Shown here: positions 1 to 7,259 of the stretch, one piece after another
Position numbering within the stretch: position 1 is the first letter of the stretch
Layout of the letters: every line of letters begins with the position of its first letter
Assembly: GCA_037442025.1 (NCBI GenBank)
Contig: JBBIRB010000052.1
Location: 1-17,791, forward strand
Reading direction: 5' to 3'
DNA: 17,791 nucleotides
DNA from: UBA2287 sp037442025
GTDB lineage: Bacteria; Bacteroidota; Bacteroidia; Bacteroidales; Tenuifilaceae
Translations under genes and position numbers: made by a program
The notes under the pieces: generated by a model
The model's database searches: none
Told to the model about the DNA's origin: nothing
Seen by the model: only the letters and a program-made list of their open reading frames with translations

Positions 1-2911
1 TGTCGTATGCCCAGCCGTCGCCACCGAAAATCCATACCGATTTTTTAATGAAATACTGCTTAAGAGCCAACAGCTCTTTTGCCATACTATCATTAATTTT
101 CTCAAGGGTTACAATCAACTTCTCCGATGCAACCTTCGAAGCCTCAGCGTTGTCTTTAGCATCGATCCACGCCTTCATTGTTTCCTTAGTTTCGGTAGGG
201 TAGTTTCCTTCCAGGGCTTTGCCTAAACGGTCGGCAATTCTGTCGCGTAGCTTTGCAACTCCGGTTGCAAGTCCGTAACCAAACTCAGCGTTATCTTCGA
301 AGAGCGAGTTTGCCCAAGCAGGACCAAATCCATCTTTATTTTTGGTGTATGGGGTTGAAGGTGCCGAACCTCCATAAATTGACGAGCATCCGGTTGCGTT
401 GGCAACAATCATACGATCGCCGTAAAGTTGAGTAATTGCCTTAATATAGGGAGTTTCGCCACAACCTGCGCAAGCACCGCTGAACTCGAACAATGGCTGT
501 GCAAACTGGCTGTTTTTCACGCTCTTATCTTTTCCAAGAACGGTATCCTTGTAACCAACAGTGTGGTGCATGTATAGGTACCTGTCGTGCTCGGCCATTT
601 GCGACTCGATAGGTTGGAATTCGAGAGCCTTTTTGGGAGCAGGACAAACGTCGATACAGTTACCGCAACCGGTACAGTCGAGTACGCTTACCTGAATACG
701 GAAATTGTACTCTTTAATGCCACCACGACCCTTTTGAGTTGTAGTTCCAGCAGGTGCTTTAGCTAGCTCCTCTTCGGTTAGTAAGTATGGCCTAATGGCA
801 GCGTGAGGACAAACGTAAGCGCACTGATTACACTGAATACAGTTGTCGGTTACCCACTCGGGAACGCTCACTGCAATTCCTCGTTTCTCGTACTCGGTAG
901 TTCCAGCGGGGAAGGTACCATCTTCGCGATCGACAAAGGTGCTAACGGGTAAATCGTCGCCCCTCATTAAAGTAATTGGCAGTACGGCTTTATTAATAAA
1001 TTCAGGGGCTCCAGCTATTTTATGAAGTTCTTCCGGGGTAAGCTTAGCCCAATCGGCTGGCACATCAACCCTGGTTACTTCACCACCACGGTCGATAGCC
1101 GCATTGTTCATGTCGATAATATCCTGCCCTTTGCGACCGTATGTTTTCTCTACAGCCTCTTTCATGTCTTTAACAGCTACTTCAAAAGGAATAACTCCCG
1201 AAATTTTGAAGAATGCGCTTTGTAAAACGGTGTTGGTACGACCTCCTAAACCAATTTCGTCGGCGATTTTGGTTGCGTTAATAATATAGAAATTAATTTC
1301 GTTTTCGGCTAGGTACTTTTTAATGGAATTGGGGAGTTTTTCCTTAGTTTCCTCAATATCCCAAATAGTATTAAGTAGGAAAGTACCGCCTTTGCGCAAA
1401 CCTTTAAGCATGTTGTACTTGCCTAGGTACGACTGAACGTGGCAAGCCACAAAGTCGGGTGTGGTAACAAGGTAAGGCGAGCGAATGGGCTTGTCGCCAA
1501 AACGAAGGTGCGATGTGGTTACACCACCCGATTTTTTTGAGTCGTATGCAAAGTAAGCCTGGCAATACTTATCGGTATTGTCGCCAATAATTTTAATGGA
1601 GTTTTTGTTTGCACCAACGGTTCCGTCGGCACCAATTCCGTAGAATTTACCCTGGAATGTTCCTTTAGGAGCCAGGTTAATTTCGGGAAGAAGTGGAAGC
1701 GACTTGAAGGTTACATCGTCAACAATACCAACGGTGAACTGATTCTTAGGCTCCTTCATCTTTAGGTTGTCGAAAACTGCAATAATTTGAGCCGGGGTAG
1801 TATCCTTCGAGCTCAAACCGTAGCGTCCGCCAATAATTAATGGGGCGATATCCTTTCCGTAGTAAAGGTTTTTTACGTCGAGGTAAAGTGGATCGCCATT
1901 AGCACCGGGCTCTTTAGTGCGATCGAGAACGCAAATGCGTTTTACGCTGGCCGGAATAGCTTTAAAGAAATATTTTGCAGAGAAAGGACGGTAAAGATGT
2001 ACCGCAAGCAAACCAACTTTCTCGCCTTTTTCCATTAGGTAATCAACTACTTCGCGAGTGGTGTCGGTAATCGACCCCATAGCAATTATTACATTCTCTG
2101 CATCTTTGTGTCCGTAGTATGCAAATGGGTGGTACTCACGTCCGGTTAATTTGGTAATTTCCTGCATGTAGGCCTCAACCATATCCGGAACAGCATCGTG
2201 AAACTTATTGGCAGCCTCACGAGCCTGGAAGTAGATATCGGGGTTTTGAGCGGTACCACGGGTAACAGGGTGCTCGGGGTTAAGGGCACGGTCGCGGAAA
2301 GCCTGAAGGGCTTTTTGATCGACCAAAGCAGCTAGCTGCTCGGTTTCGAGAACCTCAATTTTTTGAATTTCGTGCGATGTACGGAACCCATCGAAGAAGT
2401 GAAGGAAAGGAACCCTCGACTTAATGGCGGTAAGGTGAGCAACACCCGCCAAATCCATTACCTCCTGTACGCTACCGGTTGCCAGCATGGCAAAACCAGT
2501 TTGGCGAGTGCTCATTACGTCGCTATGGTCGCCAAATATTGAAAGGGCTTGGGCTGCCAAGCTACGAGCCGAAACATGGAAAACGCCAGGCAGTAATTCG
2601 CCGGCAATTTTGTACATGTTAGGGATCATAAGGAGTAAACCCTGCGAAGCGGTATAGGTTGTTGTTAAAGCGCCTGCCTGAAGCGAACCGTGAACTGCTC
2701 CTGCAGCACCCGCTTCCGATTGCATTTCGGTAACTTTTACTGTTTCACCAAAAATGTTTTTACGACCAAAAGCAGCCCATTCGTCAATGTACTCGGCCAT
2801 TGTTGATGATGGCGTAATGGGGTAAATTGCGGCAACCTCGCTAAACATGTAGGCGATGTGCGATGCGGCGTAATTTCCGTCGCAGGTAATAAACTTCTTG
2901 TTCTTTGCCAT
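1..2911 (-). CDS. nifJ: Pyruvate:ferredoxin (flavodoxin) oxidoreductase, C-terminal end cut off by window edge
   Basis: Oxidises pyruvate with CoA to acetyl-CoA and CO2, reducing ferredoxin; a cytoplasmic, oxygen-sensitive enzyme of fermentation. The visible part is 970 codons with no internal stop, starting MAKNKKFITCDGN at 2911. The N-terminal pyrimidine-binding domain shows YPITPSS (residues 30-36) and MQSEAG with the probable TPP-activating Glu. Two ferredoxin-type [4Fe-4S] motifs follow, CIQCNQCAYVC from residue 691 and CTGCGNCIDVC from residue 746. The TPP domain has GACAGCGE with Cys814 and a GDGW motif at 964-967. Family members are usually about 1,170-1,200 residues, so roughly 200 residues lie beyond position 1. 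A TAnnTTTG promoter element sits about 54 bases upstream, so it is probably transcribed independently of trmD, which lies 166 bases behind it on the same strand. Identity is very secure from the single-chain fused domain order. Confidence 0.97.
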   Translation of the reverse strand, partial: MAKNKKFITCDGNYAASHIAYMFSEVAAIYPITPSSTMAEYIDEWAAFGRKNIFGETVKVTEMQSEAGAAGAVHGSLQAGALTTTYTASQGLLLMIPNMYKIAGELLPGVFHVSARSLAAQALSIFGDHSDVMSTRQTGFAMLATGSVQEVMDLAGVAHLTAIKSRVPFLHFFDGFRTSHEIQKIEVLETEQLAALVDQKALQAFRDRALNPEHPVTRGTAQNPDIYFQAREAANKFHDAVPDMVEAYMQEITKLTGREYHPFAYYGHKDAENVIIAMGSITDTTREVVDYLMEKGEKVGLLAVHLYRPFSAKYFFKAIPASVKRICVLDRTKEPGANGDPLYLDVKNLYYGKDIAPLIIGGRYGLSSKDTTPAQIIAVFDNLKMKEPKNQFTVGIVDDVTFKSLPLLPEINLAPKGTFQGKFYGIGADGTVGANKNSIKIIGDNTDKYCQAYFAYDSKKSGGVTTSHLRFGDKPIRSPYLVTTPDFVACHVQSYLGKYNMLKGLRKGGTFLLNTIWDIEETKEKLPNSIKKYLAENEINFYIINATKIADEIGLGGRTNTVLQSAFFKISGVIPFEVAVKDMKEAVEKTYGRKGQDIIDMNNAAIDRGGEVTRVDVPADWAKLTPEELHKIAGAPEFINKAVLPITLMRGDDLPVSTFVDREDGTFPAGTTEYEKRGIAVSVPEWVTDNCIQCNQCAYVCPHAAIRPYLLTEEELAKAPAGTTTQKGRGGIKEYNFRIQVSVLDCTGCGNCIDVCPAPKKALEFQPIESQMAEHDRYLYMHHTVGYKDTVLGKDKSVKNSQFAQPLFEFSGACAGCGETPYIKAITQLYGDRMIVANATGCSSIYGGSAPSTPYTKNKDGFGPAWANSLFEDNAEFGYGLATGVAKLRDRIADRLGKALEGNYPTETKETMKAWIDAKDNAEASKVASEKLIVTLEKINDSMAKELLALKQYFIKKSVWIFGGDGWAYD

Positions 2912-2964
2912 TTGAATAGTGATTTTGTTGATATTGAGTTATTTACGTTTTCTTTACAACTTAG

Positions 2965-2972
2965 CAAAGGTA
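2965..2972 (-). promoter_or_regulatory. Bacteroidetes-type -7 promoter element for the PFOR gene
   Basis: Reading the minus strand, TACCTTTG matches the TAnnTTTG -7 element recognised by the Bacteroidetes housekeeping sigma factor. It predicts a leader of about 45 bases before the ATG at 2911. I see no clear -33 TTG at the ideal distance, so the call rests on the -7 element and its position. Confidence 0.6.
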
Positions 2973-3077
2973 TATAAAAAAGGTGAATTCGGAAATGTTG
3001 TTAAGCACTTTATGCGTGCAAAGGGAAAAGTAAACGATTGCGTTCGTTCAATTTATAATCATTCTAGAAATACTTAG

Positions 3078-3764
3078 CTATTTTTCCTCCTCATCGAGCA
3101 AATGGGGGCGCAATTTTCTGGTTCGCTCAACCGATTGCTGCAGCTGCCATTTTTCTATTTCCTTAAAATTTCCCGACAGTAGTATATCAGGCACTTTCCA
3201 GCCGTTAAACTCGGCTGGTCTGGTGTAAGCTGGCGGTGCCAGCAGGTTGTCCTGAAACGAATCGGTAAGCGCCGAGGTTTCATCCGACAGAACTCCCGGA
3301 ATGAGCCTAACAACGCTGTCGGTAATTACCGCTGCCGCAAGTTCGCCACCGGTTAGCACGTAATCGCCAATGGAAATTTCGCGGGTTATCAGGTGCTCGC
3401 GCACTCTATGGTCAATTCCTTTATAGTGACCGCAAAGTATGAGTAAATTCGTTTTAGTGCTCAGCTCGTTGGCCAATTTTTGGGTAAGGGGTTCGCCATC
3501 GGGCGAGGTGTAAATAATCTCGTCGTACTGGCGCTCGCCTTTAAATTTTTCGAGTGCTTTATAAACTGGTTCAACTTTCAGCACCATTCCGGCATCGGGG
3601 CCAAAAGCGTAATCGTCAACCGTTCGGTGCTTGTCGTTTGTAAAATCGCGTAGGCCGTGCAGGTGAATTTCTACCAAACCTTTGGTTTGCGCTCGTTTAA
3701 TAATTGAATGCCCCATAGGACTTTGAAGCAGTTCGGGAAGCACGCTAATAATGTCTATTCGCAT
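3078..3764 (-). CDS. trmD: tRNA (guanine37-N1)-methyltransferase TrmD
   Basis: Methylates N1 of G37 next to the anticodon using S-adenosylmethionine, preventing +1 frameshifting; an essential SPOUT-fold dimer. The 228-residue product begins MRIDIISVLPELL. It carries the knot motif CGHYKGIDHR (111-120), the GDYVLTGGELA segment (133-143), Arg153 in RLIPG and Asp168 in TDSF, which align with the family's catalytic Arg and Asp. The C-terminal SGNFKEIEKWQ helix region is present. The reading frame is open 7 codons further to a TTG at 3785, but a TAnnTTTG promoter overlaps that codon, so the ATG at 3764 is preferred. One oddity: the loop normally reading GGGAGM is GPDAGM at residues 55-60. It is divergent from the gene starting at 3928. 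Confidence 0.96.
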   Translation of the reverse strand: MRIDIISVLPELLQSPMGHSIIKRAQTKGLVEIHLHGLRDFTNDKHRTVDDYAFGPDAGMVLKVEPVYKALEKFKGERQYDEIIYTSPDGEPLTQKLANELSTKTNLLILCGHYKGIDHRVREHLITREISIGDYVLTGGELAAAVITDSVVRLIPGVLSDETSALTDSFQDNLLAPPAYTRPAEFNGWKVPDILLSGNFKEIEKWQLQQSVERTRKLRPHLLDEEEK

Positions 3765-3782
3765 AAATGGTATTATATTTTG

Positions 3783-3790
3783 CAAAGATA
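3783..3790 (-). promoter_or_regulatory. -7 promoter element for trmD
   Basis: TATCTTTG on the minus strand fits TAnnTTTG and would give a leader of only about 10-15 bases before the ATG at 3764. It overlaps the alternative TTG start at 3785, which excludes that start for this transcript. Confidence 0.6.
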
Positions 3791-3927
3791 TTGAAATTGA
3801 CTCAAGGCAGAAAATATTGGGCTCTCAGCAGAGAACGTTTTTATATTAGTTGAACAAATGTTTCTTTTTTAATTCGCATTAATTTAAAAAAGATTTATAT
3901 TTATTTAGCGAACCAAAACTTTGTTTT

Positions 3928-4356
3928 ATGAAGAAAATACTTGTTGTATCGGAGCGCAACTCGTGCCGTTCGCAAATGGCCGAAGCATGGTTAAGTTACT
4001 ACGGCAAGGGCGAGGTAGAGGTACAAAGCGCTGGGGTTGTTCCATCGGAACTCGACATGTTTGCTGCCAATGCCATGATGGAAGCCGTAATTGATATAAC
4101 AAAGCAGAAGCCGAAAGGGCTTGCCACTATTAACTCAAGGGAGTTCGACTATGTGCTGGTTTTAAGCGAAGGGATAAAGCATGTTCTTCCGGTTTTTAAG
4201 GGAACACCAAAAGTTTACGAGTTTCCATTTCCCGATGTGTCGGGTACCGAAATTTCCGATGAAGCACAGAAAAAGATTGAATACGCCCGCCTTCGCGATG
4301 AAATGGAAAATTTCTGCTTCGACTTTATTCATCATAAAATTAAACCTTTAATATAG
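3928..4356 (+). CDS. Arsenate reductase / low-molecular-weight phosphatase-like protein lacking its catalytic cysteines
   Basis: A 142-residue protein with the LMW protein-tyrosine-phosphatase/ArsC fold. The N-terminal P-loop reads VVSERNSCRSQMAE (from residue 6). The family signature is C-x5-R, as in CTGNSCRSQMAE, so Ser8 stands where the nucleophilic Cys belongs while Arg14 and Asn11 are kept. Thioredoxin-coupled ArsC enzymes also use a Cys pair spaced C-x6-C before PVF; here these positions are Ser80 and Leu87. The general-acid Asp appears kept as Asp103 in FPFPD. Arsenate reductase or phosphatase chemistry is therefore unlikely. A ligand-binding or phosphoprotein-binding role is possible but is only inference. 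The stop is followed after 2 bases by the yjbQ start, so the two are cotranscribed. The SQMAE spelling favours ArsC-like over classical LMW-PTP ancestry. Confidence 0.85.
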   Translation: MKKILVVSERNSCRSQMAEAWLSYYGKGEVEVQSAGVVPSELDMFAANAMMEAVIDITKQKPKGLATINSREFDYVLVLSEGIKHVLPVFKGTPKVYEFPFPDVSGTEISDEAQKKIEYARLRDEMENFCFDFIHHKIKPLI

Positions 4357-4358
4357 AT

Positions 4359-4769
4359 ATGGTTTCCCAAGTAGAATTTTCACTGTCACCATTCCCATAT
4401 GGGATTCATTTGGTTACCAAACAAATTGTTGAAAAACTTCCACCGCTTCCGCAAAACGGCCTTTTAAACTTATTTATAAAGCATACCTCGGCAGGTATTA
4501 CCATTAACGAGAATGCCGACCCCTCGGTACGCGACGATTTTGAACAGTTTTTCAATAGGCTTGTACCCGAAAATCAACCCTGGTTTACCCATACCGACGA
4601 AGGTGCCGACGATTTGCCAGCGCACCTGAAAGCTTCGCTTGTGGGTTTCTCGGTTTCTATTCCCATTTCACAGGGAAAACTGTTACTTGGAACCTGGCAG
4701 GGAATATACCTGTGCGAATTCCGAAAGCACGGTGGCAGCCGACGGTTTACTGCAACCATTATTGGGTAA
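4359..4769 (+). CDS. yjbQ: YjbQ family protein (UPF0047, secondary thiamine-phosphate synthase-like)
   Basis: A 136-residue single-domain protein of the YjbQ/UPF0047 family. Members have been reported to support a weak thiamine-phosphate synthase activity in vivo; the true role is unsettled. Diagnostic motifs are all present: KHTSAGITINENADPSV (41-57), the THTDEG segment (77-82), HLKASLVG with His89 (89-96), GTWQGIYLCEF (111-121) and the C-terminal RRFTATIIG. The conserved histidines and acidic residues form a probable metal or phosphate site. The start is only 2 bases after the preceding stop, so translation is probably coupled with the cysteine-less ArsC-like protein. Length is normal for the family. 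No thiamine gene is nearby. Confidence 0.93.
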   Translation: MVSQVEFSLSPFPYGIHLVTKQIVEKLPPLPQNGLLNLFIKHTSAGITINENADPSVRDDFEQFFNRLVPENQPWFTHTDEGADDLPAHLKASLVGFSVSIPISQGKLLLGTWQGIYLCEFRKHGGSRRFTATIIG

Positions 4770-4824
4770 GTTTCAAAATGAAGTTGTTTTACAGCATTTC
4801 AACTATTTCTTTTAATTTTTTTGA

Positions 4825-4832
4825 TATTTTTG
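4825..4832 (+). promoter_or_regulatory. -7 promoter element for iorAB
   Basis: TATTTTTG fits TAnnTTTG and lies about 100 bases before the iorA ATG at 4930, in the 160-base gap after yjbQ. The leader would be about 90 bases and AT-rich. The -33 element is not clear. Confidence 0.5.
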
Positions 4833-4929
4833 CTTTCAATATGAATCGATATTCTTCAATTTAATTATAAATTGAAATTGTTGATTTGTGGTTGGCAATC
4901 CACTAAAAATCAGATTAAACAAAATACAA

Positions 4930-6540
4930 ATGGAGAAACTTCTTCTACTTGGCGACGAAGCCATAGCTCAGGGAGCAATCGACGGTGGCCTTTCGGGTGT
5001 GTATGCCTATCCGGGCACTCCTTCCACCGAAATAATGGAATACGTTCAGCACTCGAAGCAGGCCGAACAGCTCAATATCCACCGTATTTGGTCGGCTAAC
5101 GAGAAAACAGCCATGGAGGCAGCTATTGGCATGTCGTACGCCGGAAAGCGTGCGCTTGTTTGCTTTAAGCATGTGGGTCTTAATGTGGCTGCCGATGCAT
5201 TTATAAATGCAGCAATGACTGGTGTTAACGGCGGACTGGTTGTTCTTTCGGCCGACGACCCCTCCATGCACTCGTCGCAAAACGAGCAGGACTCGAGGTT
5301 CTACGGAAAATTTGCCATGACTCCAATCCTCGAACCATCGAATCAGCAGGAGGCATACGACATGACCTACAAAGCATTCGAACTCTCCGAAAGGCTTAAT
5401 GTTCCTGTAATGATTCGCATTACCACCCGCTTGGCCCATTCGCGGTCGGGAGTGGCTCGAAAAGCGGTAGCCCCACAGAATAGTTTGAAACTGCCAAACG
5501 ATCCTCGTCAGTTTGTGCTTCTTCCTGCAATTGCAAGGGTTAACTACAAGAAATTGCTAAATACCATTCCTTTAATGGAATCGATTTCCGAAAAATCGGA
5601 GCATAACACTTTGGTTTTGAGCGAAAATAGGAAGATTGGAATTATTGCCTGCGGTATTGCCTACAACTACCTTATGGAGAATTTTCCCAATGGTTGCCCA
5701 TACTCGGTGCTTAAATTGAGCCAATACCCAGTTCCTAACAATTTGGTTAAAAAACTATACGACCAATGCGAAGCCATTATGGTGCTTGAAGATGGAATGC
5801 CAGTGGTGGAAGAGATGCTGAAAGGAATTTTAAATTTAGGCAAGCCTATTAATGGTCGTCTCGATGGAACTTTACCCCGCGACGGTGAATTAACTCCTGC
5901 CATTGTTGCAAAGGCATTTAAAATGGATGTTTACGAAGGGATGCCAATACCCAATGTGGTTCGTAAACGCCCACCTTCGCTATGCACAGGCTGTGGCCAC
6001 ATTGATGTTTACACCGCTCTTAACGAAGCGCTAGCCGAGTATGGTACAGGTCGGGTTTTTGCCGATATTGGCTGCTATACGCTGGGTGCGCTGCCGCCTT
6101 TCAATGCCATTAACTCGTGTGTCGACATGGGTGCTTCAATAACAATGGCGAAGGGTGCAGCCGATGCAGGCTTAGTTCCTGCAGTTGCTGTAATTGGCGA
6201 TTCAACCTTTACCCATAGCGGTATGACCGGTTTGCTCGATGCTGTTAACGAAAACTCCCCGATAACCGTAATTATTTCCGACAATTCAACAACGGGTATG
6301 ACAGGTGGGCAAACTTCGTCGGCCTACGGAAGAATTGTTGAAATTTGCAAGGGCATTGGCGTTCATCCCGATCATATTTTTGTTATGAACCCGCTTAAAA
6401 AGTACCACGAGGAGAACGTTCGCATTATGAAGCAGGAACTTGCTTACCATGGCGTTTCGGTACTTATTCCCCAGCGCGAGTGCATTCAAACTTTTGCTCG
6501 TCGCAAAAAGGAAGAGAAAAAATCGTCGGCCGAGGAGTAG
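4930..6540 (+). CDS. iorA: Indolepyruvate ferredoxin oxidoreductase, alpha subunit (form without the C-terminal ferredoxin domain)
   Basis: TPP-dependent subunit that oxidatively decarboxylates aryl-pyruvates from aromatic amino-acid transamination to acyl-CoA, passing electrons to ferredoxin; some homologues run in reverse with arylacetyl-CoA. The 536-residue product begins MEKLLLLGDEA. It has PGTPSTE (28-34) and the N-terminal pyrimidine domain. The C-terminal TPP domain has LCTGCGH with Cys352, GDSTFTHSG from 423, and DNSTTGMTGGQ from 451. The chain ends in a charged tail (RRKKEEKKSSAEE), with no CxxCxxCxxxC clusters. Archaeal IorA enzymes carry a C-terminal 2[4Fe-4S] domain and are about 600 residues or more. 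A GTG 14 codons upstream (4888) is also in frame, but the ATG begins exactly where the family alignment does. The beta subunit follows 41 bases downstream. Confidence 0.93.
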   Translation: MEKLLLLGDEAIAQGAIDGGLSGVYAYPGTPSTEIMEYVQHSKQAEQLNIHRIWSANEKTAMEAAIGMSYAGKRALVCFKHVGLNVAADAFINAAMTGVNGGLVVLSADDPSMHSSQNEQDSRFYGKFAMTPILEPSNQQEAYDMTYKAFELSERLNVPVMIRITTRLAHSRSGVARKAVAPQNSLKLPNDPRQFVLLPAIARVNYKKLLNTIPLMESISEKSEHNTLVLSENRKIGIIACGIAYNYLMENFPNGCPYSVLKLSQYPVPNNLVKKLYDQCEAIMVLEDGMPVVEEMLKGILNLGKPINGRLDGTLPRDGELTPAIVAKAFKMDVYEGMPIPNVVRKRPPSLCTGCGHIDVYTALNEALAEYGTGRVFADIGCYTLGALPPFNAINSCVDMGASITMAKGAADAGLVPAVAVIGDSTFTHSGMTGLLDAVNENSPITVIISDNSTTGMTGGQTSSAYGRIVEICKGIGVHPDHIFVMNPLKKYHEENVRIMKQELAYHGVSVLIPQRECIQTFARRKKEEKKSSAEE

Positions 6541-6581
6541 GAGAGTGCTAACCCAATTAATAATTTGAAAACAATACTACA

Positions 6582-7163
6582 ATGAAAACCGATATAATAC
6601 TTGCAGGCGTTGGCGGACAAGGAATTTTATCCATTGCTGCCGGAATTGGTTTAGCTGCGGTTAAAAGCAACCTATACATTAAACAGGCCGAAGTGCATGG
6701 TATGAGCCAGCGTGGCGGCGATGTGCAGTCGCACCTTCGCATTTCCGATACCCCAATTGCTTCGGACCTTATACCTATTGGCGGTGCTCATCTAATTATT
6801 TCTGTAGAGCCATTGGAAGGACTACGTTACTTGCCTTTCCTTCGGAAAGATGGCTGGTTGGTAACCAACACCGTTCCGTTTATTAACATACCCAACTACC
6901 CCGAAACCGACGAGGTTTTGAATGTGATTAAGGGAATTCCAAACCATATTGCCCTCAATGCCGATGCAATAGCAAAGGAGTCGGGTTCGAGTCGTGCTTC
7001 GAATATTGTTATGCTTGGTGCTGCCTCGCCCTTTATCGATATTCCTTTTGAAAAGTTAGAAGATGGTATTCGCGAACTCTTTGGTCGTAAAGGCAACGAT
7101 GTAGTTGAAACCAACCTTAAAGCGCTCCGCGCGGGTAGAGAGTTTGCAATGAAAAATAAGTAG
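6582..7163 (+). CDS. iorB: Indolepyruvate ferredoxin oxidoreductase, beta subunit
   Basis: The 193-residue gamma-type domain subunit that pairs with IorA. It opens MKTDIILAGVGGQGILS, with the glycine-rich GVGGQG loop at residues 9-14. It continues with the family motif EVHGMSQRGGDVQSHLR, and ISVEPLEGLRYLPFL later. Its size matches IorB proteins. The gene lies 41 bases after iorA and is followed by a strong hairpin terminator, so iorAB is a two-gene operon. An aryl-CoA ligase gene (paaK type) often accompanies this pair in other genomes, but none follows here. Confidence 0.94.
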   Translation: MKTDIILAGVGGQGILSIAAGIGLAAVKSNLYIKQAEVHGMSQRGGDVQSHLRISDTPIASDLIPIGGAHLIISVEPLEGLRYLPFLRKDGWLVTNTVPFINIPNYPETDEVLNVIKGIPNHIALNADAIAKESGSSRASNIVMLGAASPFIDIPFEKLEDGIRELFGRKGNDVVETNLKALRAGREFAMKNK

Positions 7164-7180
7164 TTTTACTCATCCATAGT

Positions 7181-7219
7181 ATAATAAAAGCCTATCGGTT
7201 TTCGATAGGCTTTTATTAT
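7181..7219. terminator. Bidirectional intrinsic terminator between iorB and glpK
   Basis: A perfect 17-base-pair stem pairs 7181-7197 with 7203-7219 around a 5-base GTTTT loop. The core is AAAAGCCTATCG/CGATAGGCTTTT, and A and T tracts on opposite sides give a U-run in either direction. It begins 18 bases after the iorB stop and ends 41 bases from the glpK stop, so it can end transcription of both convergent operons. Confidence 0.93.
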
Positions 7220-7259
7220 TTGTCATAATGCCAGTTATATAGCATTAATAATTTAATTA

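Noticed and set aside
3765..3785. N-terminal extension of TrmD from a TTG codon
   Set aside because: The codon overlaps the probable -7 promoter element and the family protein begins at MRIDII.
4888..4929. N-terminal extension of IorA from a GTG codon
   Set aside because: The extra 14 residues have no family counterpart, and the ATG at 4930 fits the alignment.
4945..5439. 164-residue minus-strand open frame inside iorA
   Set aside because: Antisense shadow of a clearly conserved gene, with no domain or promoter.
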